Shown: in pieces, positions 1 to 6,253 of the stretch
Layout: each line of letters starts with the position of its first letter
Numbering within the stretch: the first letter of the stretch is position 1
NCBI GenBank assembly: GCA_031283835.1
Contig: JAITBA010000190.1
Coordinates: 1-8,047, forward strand
DNA: 8,047 bases
Direction: 5' to 3'
From: Oscillospiraceae bacterium
Lineage (GTDB): Bacteria > Bacillota > Clostridia > Oscillospirales > Acutalibacteraceae
Notes under the pieces: generated by a model
Seen by the model: only the letters and a program-made list of their open reading frames with translations
Databases searched by the model: none
What the model was told of the DNA's origin: nothing
Translations under genes and position numbers: made by a program

Positions 1-431
1 GGGCCGTCCGGCGCATAAATTTCGCTTTTGTGCACCGTGCCGTCCGGCAGCGCCTCGAAGGCGCGGCATTGCACCAGCTCCGCGCCGCTATCCTCCGCGC
101 GCCGCACCAACCGCGCCAGCATATGGGGGTGCAGCCAGTCGTCGGCATCCACAAATGTGATGTATGTTCCCCGCGCGGCATCTATGCCCGCGTTGCGCGC
201 CAACGAAGGCCCCGCGTTGGCCTGGTGCAGCACCCGCGCACGGGGTTCTGTTTGCGCAAAAGAATCACAAAGCGCGGGGCTTTCATCCGTCGAACCGTCG
301 TCGATAAGCAGCAGCTCAAAGTTGCAAAACGACTGCCCGGCCACGGAAGCCAGGCAGTCGGGGAGATAGGCCGCCGCGTTGTAGACCGGGACGATCACGC
401 TCACGGCGGGGTTTTTTTGTGCATTCATCAT
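1..431 (-). CDS. Family 2 glycosyltransferase, N-terminal part (cut by window edge)
   Basis: The first 142-143 residues of a GT-A fold glycosyltransferase are present; the C-terminal part lies beyond position 1. Counting from the ATG at 428, visible family 2 motifs are VSVIVPVYNAA (about 9-19), the nucleotide-binding LIDDGSTDES (41-50), NAGPSLARNAGID (71-83) and TFVDADDWL (91-99), whose Asp-Ala-Asp is the metal and nucleotide-sugar site. Such enzymes transfer a sugar from a nucleotide donor onto cell-surface polysaccharide, lipid carrier or protein; donor and acceptor cannot be told from this part. Two in-frame ATGs (431 and 428) are adjacent. GGAG at 440-437 serves either, with 5 or 8 nt spacing. 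The start overlaps the mutS2 stop (ATGA or TGATG), so translational coupling is likely. No signal peptide is seen, so the domain is probably cytoplasmic. The family call is firm; the role is unknown. Confidence 0.93.
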   Translation of the reverse strand, partial: MMNAQKNPAVSVIVPVYNAAAYLPDCLASVAGQSFCNFELLLIDDGSTDESPALCDSFAQTEPRARVLHQANAGPSLARNAGIDAARGTYITFVDADDWLHPHMLARLVRRAEDSGAELVQCRAFEALPDGTVHKSEIYAPDG

Positions 432-2809
432 TTCAACTCCACAATGGTCACGCCGTTTTCGCCCTCGCCATAGACACCAAGACGGTGGGTTTTGACGTAG
501 GGCGATTTGCGCAGGTATTGTTGCACGGCGGCGCGCAGGGCGCCGGTGCCTTTGCCGTGCACCACGGTGAACTCGTGCAGCCCCGTGCGCAGTGCCTGGT
601 CGATATAAAGATCCAGTTTGTCAAGGCATTCCTCCACAGGCAGGCCTCGCAGGTCAATCCGGGTTTCGGCCGCGACGCAGGGCTGCACAGGCTCTTCGCT
701 TTTTGGGCGGCGCTTGCCACCGTGCAGGGGCACCGGCTTTTGCTTAAGCAGGCGCAGATTGCTCGCGTTTGTGCGCATGGCCATGGAGCCGGCCCACACC
801 TTCACGCCGCCCTTCGTGTCGGGTAGCTCCAGCACCTCAGCTTCCGTTTTGGTATCGGCCAGACGCACACGGTCACCAATTTGAAGTGGGCGCGGCAGCA
901 CGTAGTCGTCGTCTTCCGCCTCCGGCGGGTTCCGCGTGGCATCGTCCAGGCTGTCGAGGCCTTTTTTGAGGGCGGCGCGGGCGCGGCGCGCCAGCTCGTC
1001 GATGTTTTTTGCGCTGTCTTTTTCTTTTTTTAGCCGCTCCAACTCGCCCACCAGCGCATAGGACTCCCGTTTGGCTTTTTCGGCAATTTGCCGCCCCGCG
1101 GCCCGGGCATCCTCCAATATTTTTTGCTGTTTTTGCGTCGCTTCGTTTTTGATTTGCTCCACCTGTTCGAGGGCCTGCCGTGCCTGCAGCCGCAGCCGCT
1201 CCGCTTCGTCTCGGGCGGCATCCGCCAGGTGTTGGCGCTGTTCGAGCTGGCCCAGCACATCCTCAAAGCGGGTGCTCTCGCCGCTGACCAACGCTTGCGC
1301 GCGAGCCACCACGCCGCCGGGCAGCCCCAGCCGCTCCGAAATTGCAAACGCGTTGCTGCGCCCCGGCACGCCAATCAGCAGCCGATAGGTGGGGCGCAGG
1401 GTTTCTACGTCAAATTCGCAAGAGCCGTTCTCGACACCGGGCGTGTTGAGGGCATAGGCCTTCAGCTCGGCATAGTGGGTGGTGGCGGCAAGCTTTGCGC
1501 CCTTGCCGCGCAGGGCCTCCAAAATGGCTGTGGCCAGAGCCGCGCCCTCCACAGGGTCGGTGCCCGCGCCCAACTCGTCAATCAGGGCCAGGCTGCGGCT
1601 GTTGGCAACTTTGAGGATTGAAATGATATTCGTCATGTGGCTGCTGAAGGTGGAAAGGTTTTGGGCAATGCTCTGTTCGTCGCCAATGTCGGCCAGCACT
1701 TGGTTCCACACCGCCACCGTGCTGCCGTCGTCCACCGGCAACAGCAGGCCGCACATGGCCATGAGCGTGAGCAGCCCCAGGGTTTTTAGTGTGACGGTTT
1801 TGCCCCCGGTGTTGGGTCCGGTGATCACCAGGGTATCGAACCCAAAGCCTAGCTGGAGGTTGATGGGCACCACTTTGTCTTTCGAGATTAGCGGGTGCCG
1901 CGCGCGCCGCAGCAAAATTTTGCCCTCGTTGTTGAGCGTGGGCACGCTGGCGTGCATGTCGTAGGCCAGGTGCGCCTTGGCAAAAATCACGTTGAGCTCC
2001 ACCGCGCAATCGTAGCTAGCCGCCACGGAATCGTAAAAACTGCCCGCCAATTGCGAAAGCGCCACCAAAATGCGCTCAATTTCTTCGCGCTCCTTGCCTT
2101 GCAGCACGCGGATTTCGTTGTTGGCCTCCACCACGGCCATGGGTTCGATGAACACGGTGGCCCCGCTGGCGCTGGCATCGTGCACCAGACCGGGGATTTC
2201 GCCCCGGTGTTCGGCTTTTACGGGAACCACAAAGCGCCCACCCCGCATGGTTACCAGGCTCTCTTGCAAAATTTTTGCATAGGCGGGGGAGCGGGTCAGA
2301 GCCTCCAATTTGCTGCGCACGCTGCTTTCTTGCTGCCTGATTTTCCGCCGGATATCGGCCAGCGCGGGGCTGGCATGGTCGGCCACCCGATCCTCCGAGA
2401 GCACTACGCCGCCAATGGCGTCTTCCAGGTATTTGTTTGGTTGAATGCCGCCAAACAGGGCGTCCAGGCAGCATTCCACGCCGGCGCTGCCCTCGCGCCA
2501 CGTGGCAATGCCCCGCAGCACCCGCAGTACCTGCGCAATTTGCAGCAGCTCCCGCAGCGTGAGCACGCCGCCTGCCTGCGCGCGCCGCAGGGCGTTGTTG
2601 ATGTGCAGCAGCCCGCCAAAGGCAGGGCCGCCAAACCGCGCCAGCAGCATGTGCGCGTCGCGCGTTTGGTTAATCAGCGCCTGCGCCAGCTGCAAATCCG
2701 GCTCCGGCACCAGTGCCAGCGCCAATTGCTTTGCATCGTCGCAGGCACACTTTTGTGCCAGCAACGCAAGAATTTGATCTAGCTCCAGCGTTTTTGCGTG
2801 TTTTTTCAC
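428..2809 (-). CDS. mutS2: Endonuclease MutS2 (Smr-domain MutS homologue)
   Basis: A 793-residue protein, close to the usual length of about 785. It has the MutS core/lever region (about 1-310), then an ABC-type ATPase with Walker A GPNTGGKT (331-338), the STFSSHM signature region (386-392) and Walker B LALIDELGAGTDP (407-419). A charged coiled coil (about 515-625), a KOW-like segment (about 640-690) and a C-terminal Smr nuclease domain with DLRG (719-722) and HGKGTG (751-756) follow. All key residues are intact. Members of this family suppress recombination or, as shown in Bacillus subtilis, split collided ribosomes for rescue; they do not act in MutSL mismatch repair. The start is GTG at 2809, with AAAGGA six to seven bases upstream. 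The hydrolase gene ends 39 bp before it with no terminator between them, and the glycosyltransferase start overlaps its stop, so it probably sits mid-operon. Confidence 0.98.
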   Translation of the reverse strand: MKKHAKTLELDQILALLAQKCACDDAKQLALALVPEPDLQLAQALINQTRDAHMLLARFGGPAFGGLLHINNALRRAQAGGVLTLRELLQIAQVLRVLRGIATWREGSAGVECCLDALFGGIQPNKYLEDAIGGVVLSEDRVADHASPALADIRRKIRQQESSVRSKLEALTRSPAYAKILQESLVTMRGGRFVVPVKAEHRGEIPGLVHDASASGATVFIEPMAVVEANNEIRVLQGKEREEIERILVALSQLAGSFYDSVAASYDCAVELNVIFAKAHLAYDMHASVPTLNNEGKILLRRARHPLISKDKVVPINLQLGFGFDTLVITGPNTGGKTVTLKTLGLLTLMAMCGLLLPVDDGSTVAVWNQVLADIGDEQSIAQNLSTFSSHMTNIISILKVANSRSLALIDELGAGTDPVEGAALATAILEALRGKGAKLAATTHYAELKAYALNTPGVENGSCEFDVETLRPTYRLLIGVPGRSNAFAISERLGLPGGVVARAQALVSGESTRFEDVLGQLEQRQHLADAARDEAERLRLQARQALEQVEQIKNEATQKQQKILEDARAAGRQIAEKAKRESYALVGELERLKKEKDSAKNIDELARRARAALKKGLDSLDDATRNPPEAEDDDYVLPRPLQIGDRVRLADTKTEAEVLELPDTKGGVKVWAGSMAMRTNASNLRLLKQKPVPLHGGKRRPKSEEPVQPCVAAETRIDLRGLPVEECLDKLDLYIDQALRTGLHEFTVVHGKGTGALRAAVQQYLRKSPYVKTHRLGVYGEGENGVTIVELK

Positions 2810-2848
2810 GGTGGGTTCCTTTGTGTTAAAATGGGGGGAGAGAAAACG

Positions 2849-4369
2849 TTACCCCTCCTGCACCTTTGCGATAATCAACTGACACACCACGTCGAAGAGG
2901 GCCAGAAAACTTTGTGGCAGACTGACGGTTTTGGCGGGGGCTTCGGGTTGGGTGGGCACGAAGGTGTTGTTGGGCAGGTGGGTGAGAAATTGCGGGTACG
3001 CCGGGTCCGCCCACACGGTGGGCTGGTTTTTGCTGCTGACTAAAAAGTCGAGGAAGGGCGCAAAGCCAAAGGTGAAGTGGATTTGGTTTTTGAGGAACCA
3101 GGTTTGCTCGGGCAGCAGGCAGGTGGAAGCGTCCACACGCAGATCGGGCGAAACGTGGTTGTGTTCGTCGGCCACTTTTTGGGTGTAGCCCTGTGGGAAG
3201 GTTTTAAACAGACCGGCGGTGGTGGCCCCGCAGCTTTCGCGGGCAGTGTCAATCAGGCCATCGGCGTCGATGAGCGAATTGGGCGCGAAGGGCTGCGTAG
3301 GAAAGCCGTAGGACGCAACGATGGACACTTTGGTCTTTTTTGCGGCATTGGCAAGCAGTGTGTCGGCTTTGTAGCCAGGGCCCGCTTTGTAGTGGAAGTT
3401 GTCGATCAATGCTCTAAAGTCGTCGTACTTCGGGCCGCTAAGCAGGGTTTGCTTGGCGGATTCGTAGTATTCGTGGGGCACGAAGCCCCACAGTGCGGGC
3501 CACTGCACAAACAGCGGGATGAGCGTATCGGCAAAGACTTTGTCTTGCACATTTTTGAGCAGGAGGTTTAATGCCCCCACCAGCGCGTCCACCAGGCCAA
3601 CGCCCTCCAGCACGTCGGCCAAAGGCTTAAAGAGCGCAAAAGCGCCGTCGTCGCCCGCAAAGCGCCCATAGGCGCGCATGTATTCCGCCGCAATCGTGCC
3701 GTTGAGGTCGATGTGTTTGTTAAAAAGCTCGCCCACAAGGGTCAGCCCGTTGTGTGCGCCCATGATAGAAATGTACTGCGCAATATCGTCGTATTGGAAC
3801 TGCGCAAAGTAGCCCATACAAACCATGCTGCCCTCGCTGAAGGCGATGAGGTTCACCTGGCTGTGCCCCGTGGCGCTTTTTACTTCTTGGATGTATTGGT
3901 TGAGAAGGGCGGCGCTTTCCATGGGGTCCATTCGCCAGTCGTAGCTGAACTCGTATTTGGGGTTTGTTTGGTGGTTCTGTTGTGTGTTCACCGGTTTTGC
4001 AAAGTTGGTGACAGGGTTGACGCTGACACCGTATTCATCCACCTGCAGGTGCCCAAACAGGCCGTAGGCCAGTGCGCTGATGGCATCCGCGCCTTTATCC
4101 CAGCTGCGCGTGGCCGCCGCGGCGATAATATTCGTCACAATGGGCAGCACCTGCTCCTTAAGGTTTTCGGGCGCTACAACAGATACATCGTATTCGTCCG
4201 GGCCGCCTTGGTCGTAGTGCAACGCCACACCAATGCCGTCCACCATGACGCGCGGAATTTCGGCACAGCTGCAGCGGTTGCCGGCGGAGGCGCGAAACCC
4301 AATGCCCAGTGCCGAAACAAGCAGAACGACGCTCAACAAAAGTGCTGTGGATTTGCGGAAGTATTTCAT
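2849..4369 (-). CDS. Secreted LCAT-like alpha/beta hydrolase (putative lipase/acyltransferase)
   Basis: A 506-residue protein with a clear Sec signal peptide: basic MKYFRKS, hydrophobic residues 8-25 and a likely cut after ASA (27-29). The mature protein resembles bacterial lecithin:cholesterol acyltransferase/lipase-like hydrolases. It has an early strand and oxyanion-type segment VMVDGIG (41-47), the FSYDWRMDP motif (141-149), TGHSQVNLIAFSEGS (167-181) with candidate nucleophile Ser178, and a late DASTCLLPEQTWF...H block in which Asp413 and His431 are candidate acid and base; Asp374 is another acid candidate. The nucleophile elbow is Ala-x-Ser-x-Gly rather than Gly-x-Ser-x-Gly. The family cleaves or transfers acyl esters of lipids outside the cell; the substrate here is unknown. 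The ATG at 4369 is chosen because AGAGGA and AGGGG lie just upstream and the signal peptide starts there; a longer frame to 4486 would extend through the promoter. It is probably the first gene of an operon with mutS2. Confidence 0.85.
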   Translation of the reverse strand: MKYFRKSTALLLSVVLLVSALGIGFRASAGNRCSCAEIPRVMVDGIGVALHYDQGGPDEYDVSVVAPENLKEQVLPIVTNIIAAAATRSWDKGADAISALAYGLFGHLQVDEYGVSVNPVTNFAKPVNTQQNHQTNPKYEFSYDWRMDPMESAALLNQYIQEVKSATGHSQVNLIAFSEGSMVCMGYFAQFQYDDIAQYISIMGAHNGLTLVGELFNKHIDLNGTIAAEYMRAYGRFAGDDGAFALFKPLADVLEGVGLVDALVGALNLLLKNVQDKVFADTLIPLFVQWPALWGFVPHEYYESAKQTLLSGPKYDDFRALIDNFHYKAGPGYKADTLLANAAKKTKVSIVASYGFPTQPFAPNSLIDADGLIDTARESCGATTAGLFKTFPQGYTQKVADEHNHVSPDLRVDASTCLLPEQTWFLKNQIHFTFGFAPFLDFLVSSKNQPTVWADPAYPQFLTHLPNNTFVPTQPEAPAKTVSLPQSFLALFDVVCQLIIAKVQEG

Positions 4370-4405
4370 AAATCCTCTATCCCCTCTTATTTTTCTTTTG
4401 CTTCT

Positions 4406-4434
4406 ATTATAACTGGTATAGTATAAAAAAGCAA
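4406..4434 (-). promoter_or_regulatory. Sigma-A type promoter for the hydrolase-mutS2-glycosyltransferase operon
   Basis: On the minus strand, TTGCTT (4434-4429) and a perfect TATAAT (4411-4406) are separated by exactly 17 bp. The predicted transcription start is near 4399, about 30 bases before the hydrolase ATG and upstream of its AGGGG/AGAGGA ribosome binding region. It diverges from the permease promoter. Predicted from sequence only. Confidence 0.75.
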
Positions 4435-4479
4435 GGGGGAGAGAGTAAAAATCTTTAACAGGATTCTGCAAAAAATATA

Positions 4480-4508
4480 TTGACAAACCCGCACAAGCGC
4501 GTTATAAT
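4480..4508 (+). promoter_or_regulatory. Perfect-consensus sigma-A promoter for the permease gene
   Basis: TTGACA (4480-4485) and TATAAT (4503-4508) are both six-of-six consensus hexamers with an optimal 17-bp spacer. The predicted start is near 4515, giving a leader of about 62 nt. An unmodified promoter this strong suggests either high constitutive expression or control by a repressor; the palindrome just downstream is a candidate site. Predicted from sequence only. Confidence 0.88.
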
Positions 4509-4526
4509 GCATTAGGTCTCGTTGAG

Positions 4527-4538
4527 GCCTGTACAGGC
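4527..4538. promoter_or_regulatory. 12-bp perfect palindrome in the permease leader (candidate operator or RNA hairpin)
   Basis: GCCTGTACAGGC is perfectly self-complementary and lies at about +13 to +24 from the predicted start of the strong permease promoter. Partial symmetry continues outward (TTGAG on the left, TCTAA on the right, with G-T pairs and one mismatch). It could be a repressor site acting as a roadblock, or a small leader hairpin. It is followed by A7T5 rather than a clean T run, so it is not a good terminator. The function is inferred. Confidence 0.45.
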
Positions 4539-4576
4539 TCTAAAAAAATTTTTATTAAAATAAGGAAGCAGAACAT

Positions 4577-5926
4577 ATGCATTGGTTTGGGGATCTTGTG
4601 GGGCAGCAGGCGTTGCTTTGGACGGCGGTGGGGATTTTTGCGGCGACATATATTGGGCTAATGGTGTTTGGCAAGGCGCGGTCGTTTGTTGCGCTGGGCG
4701 CGGCGGCGCTGTTTGTGGTGCTGGGCGTGGTGCCCCTTGGCAAAGCGCCGGGGGCGGTGGATTGGAACGTGATTTTGATGATTGCGGGCACCATGGGCAC
4801 GGTGTCGCTGTTCATCGAATCAAAAATGCCGGCCCTGATGGCGGATTGGCTGATTGACAAATCGCCCAACCTCAAGTGGGCGGTGATTTTGCTTTCGATT
4901 TTTGCGGGGGTTGTCTCGGCGTTTGTTGACAATGTGGCAACGGTGCTGATGATTGCCCCGGTGGCCATCAACATTGCCAAAAAGCTGAAGATTAGCCCTG
5001 TGGTCAGCATTATCGCGATTTCGATCGCCTCCAATTTGCAGGGCGCGGCCACGCTGGTGGGCGACACCACCTCCATTTTGCTGGGCGGCGCGGCCAACAT
5101 GAACTTTTTGGACTTTTTCCTGTTTAAACCGGCAGGCCGCGCGCATTATGGCGTGGGCCTGTTTTGGATTGTGCAGCTGGCCTTTTTGGCGGCCACGGCA
5201 CTGCTGTTTGTGGTGTTCCGCAAAGAAAAGCAGCCGATTCACCTCGAAGAAAAAACGAAGGTGCAAGATTACTTTCCTACGGCGTTGCTGCTGGGCACGG
5301 TGCTGGCGCTGATTCTGGTTTCGTTTTTGCCAAAAACCGTCACGCTGGGCAGCTTTACGGCCACCAAGCCCGCGGCGCTCAACGGCATCATCTGTGTGGC
5401 AATTTATCTCATTGGCGCGGCCTATTATGCGATTAAAAAGCAGGGCAAGCTCGTGAAGACCTCGCTGAAAGAGATTGATTATCTTACGCTGCTGCTGCTG
5501 GCGGGGCTGTTTGTGGTGATTGGCGGGCTGGAGCATGTGGGCGTGATTGACATGCTGGGCCAGCTTTTTGCCAAGATGAGCGGCAGTGTGTTCATCGTCT
5601 ACACTTGCCTTGTGTGGTTTTCGGTGTTGGTGTCTGCTTTTGTCGATAATATCCCCTACACCGCCACGATGCTGCCGGTGGTCACCGTGCTTTCCTCCGC
5701 CATGGGTGTGCCGCCCTATCTATTCTATTTTGGGCTGCTTTCGGGCGCGACGCTCGGCGGCAACCTGACCCCCATTGGCGCCAGCGCCAACATTGCGGCC
5801 CTGGGCATCCTGCGCAAAGAGGGCTACCACGTGAAGCCCGGCACCTTCATGAAGCTGAGTGTCCCCTACACCCTCACCGCCGTGCTGGTGGGCTATGTGC
5901 TGGTTTGGGTTTGGTGGAGGGGGTAA
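4577..5926 (+). CDS. SLC13/ArsB/NhaD-like ion transporter superfamily permease
   Basis: A 449-residue, strongly hydrophobic inner-membrane protein with about 10-12 membrane segments. It shows the internal twofold repeat of the ion transporter superfamily: SAFVDNVATVLMIAP (114-128) in the first half and SAFVDNIPYTATMLPV (353-368) in the second. Each is followed by a Gly/Thr/Ser-rich re-entrant hairpin region, TLVGDTTSILLG (159-170) and GGNLTPIGASAN (394-405). A charged cytoplasmic loop (about 214-232) separates the halves. Relatives carry arsenite, sodium/proton, citrate or other di- and tricarboxylates; sequence alone does not fix the substrate, so no symbol is given. The ATG at 4577 has AAGGAAG at 4562-4568. 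It is a single-gene unit behind a very strong promoter, converging with the lipoprotein gene. No arsenic regulator, reductase or ATPase gene is nearby, which gives no support for an ars role. Confidence 0.9.
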   Translation: MHWFGDLVGQQALLWTAVGIFAATYIGLMVFGKARSFVALGAAALFVVLGVVPLGKAPGAVDWNVILMIAGTMGTVSLFIESKMPALMADWLIDKSPNLKWAVILLSIFAGVVSAFVDNVATVLMIAPVAINIAKKLKISPVVSIIAISIASNLQGAATLVGDTTSILLGGAANMNFLDFFLFKPAGRAHYGVGLFWIVQLAFLAATALLFVVFRKEKQPIHLEEKTKVQDYFPTALLLGTVLALILVSFLPKTVTLGSFTATKPAALNGIICVAIYLIGAAYYAIKKQGKLVKTSLKEIDYLTLLLLAGLFVVIGGLEHVGVIDMLGQLFAKMSGSVFIVYTCLVWFSVLVSAFVDNIPYTATMLPVVTVLSSAMGVPPYLFYFGLLSGATLGGNLTPIGASANIAALGILRKEGYHVKPGTFMKLSVPYTLTAVLVGYVLVWVWWRG

Positions 5927-5940
5927 CCTCCCCGATAGCC

Positions 5941-5969
5941 GCGTTTTTTCCTTGCTCGGGCAAAAACGC
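5941..5969. other. Inverted repeat overlapping the start of repeat copy A
   Basis: GCGTTTTT (5941-5948) and AAAAACGC (5962-5969) are perfect 8-base inverted repeats. Inside them TTGC (5952-5955) and GCAA (5960-5963) can pair around a TCGG tetraloop, as an alternative or extended fold. It begins 15 bp after the permease stop codon. Copy B keeps only the inner TTGC/GCAA pairing, with a GGG loop. It could help 3'-end formation of the permease mRNA, but it has no good T run after the stem. Confidence 0.4.
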
Positions 5970-6030
5970 AACGCAAAGGTCCCGTGGAACTGCTATCATA
6001 AAAAACCCCGTAGGCGGCATGCCTGCGGGG
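5950..6030. repeat. Intergenic repeat, copy A (about 81 bp)
   Basis: The left copy of a direct repeat. Its last 70 bases (5961-6030) match 6148-6217 at 67 positions. All three differences are C/T transitions, and the final 47 bases (5984-6030) are identical. The outer left part also matches (CCTTGC...) with a one-base length difference. It ends in the hairpin described as terminator A. No open reading frame with its own ribosome binding site is seen in it. It may be a recent duplication of a terminator region or a member of a dispersed repeat family; the window cannot decide. Confidence 0.9.
6000..6030 (-). terminator. Terminator hairpin A (good on the minus strand, weak on the plus strand)
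   Basis: CCCCGTAGGC (6006-6015) pairs with GCCTGCGGGG (6021-6030) over ten bases, with one G-T pair, around a GGCAT loop. Six A residues (6000-6005) precede it, so leftward RNA ends in a run of six U and the hairpin works as a leftward terminator. On the plus strand the stem is followed by AATTTG instead of a T run, so it should stop the permease transcript poorly. Confidence 0.65.
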
Positions 6031-6137
6031 AATTTGTATTAGACCTTCTTGGAAACCCCTGCCGGCAGATTTGCGGTAAAATTTCCGCCATGCTGCGTTG
6101 TCATCCTTGACGGGCATCAGCCCACCTTCGTCCTCCG
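6031..6137. other. 107-bp spacer between repeat copies, with small inverted repeats
   Basis: No gene is seen here. The stretch contains the perfect palindrome CTGCCGGCAG (6059-6068), an imperfect stem GCGG (6073-6076)/CCGC (6085-6088), and GGGC (6112-6115)/GCCC (6120-6123) around an ATCA loop. With the flanking hairpins this makes the whole 5941-6222 stretch rich in potential RNA or DNA structure. It could be part of a larger repeated element or a small RNA; no promoter was recognised. Confidence 0.35.
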
Positions 6138-6217
6138 CCTTGCGGGGCAAAAATGCAACGCAAAGGCCCTGTGGAACTGCTATCATAAAAAACCCCGTAG
6201 GCGGCATGCCTGCGGGG
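6138..6217. repeat. Intergenic repeat, copy B (about 80 bp)
   Basis: The right copy of the direct repeat, 188 bp downstream of copy A. The core at 6148-6217 matches 5961-6030 at 67 of 70 bases, including the full terminator hairpin. The left end has a TTGC/GCAA mini-hairpin with a three-base loop, where copy A has a four-base loop. It ends 36 bp before the lipoprotein stop codon. Confidence 0.9.
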
Positions 6218-6222
6218 TTTTT
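6187..6222. terminator. Bidirectional rho-independent terminator B
   Basis: A ten-base-pair GC-rich stem, CCCCGTAGGC (6193-6202) with GCCTGCGGGG (6208-6217), has a GGCAT loop. It is flanked by six A (6187-6192) on the left and five T (6218-6222) on the right. Rightward RNA from the permease ends in U5 and leftward RNA from the lipoprotein ends in U6. This is the expected shape for a shared terminator between converging genes. Confidence 0.88.
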
Positions 6223-6253
6223 ATATTTACATTTATATTTTTGCTTGTGTGCC

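Noticed and set aside
1895..2782. A 295-codon open frame on the plus strand
   Set aside because: It lies wholly antisense to mutS2, which has intact motifs across this stretch. The frame's translation shows no recognisable domain and is explained by GC-rich codon bias.
3077..3571. Plus-strand open frame opposite the hydrolase (also 3713-4426)
   Set aside because: Both are antisense to a gene with a signal peptide and family motifs, and neither shows a ribosome binding site or domain.
4445..4456. A 12-base string GTAAAAATCTTT shared with 7319-7330
   Set aside because: One or two such matches are expected by chance in 8 kb, especially in AT-rich gaps, and the two sites have different contexts.
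4370..4486. A 39-residue N-terminal extension of the hydrolase
   Set aside because: It would pass through the promoter and ribosome binding region and would place the signal peptide internally.
4515..4576. Riboswitch in the permease leader
   Set aside because: The leader is only about 62 nt and holds one short palindrome. No known riboswitch core is recognisable.
5915..5949. Possible terminator right after the permease stop (GGAGG/CCTCC followed later by T6)
   Set aside because: The stem is only five pairs and about 14 bases separate it from the T run. Terminator B is far better.
5950..6217. CRISPR-like array
   Set aside because: There are only two copies with a 107-bp spacer and a repeat far longer than CRISPR repeats, and no cas genes are present.
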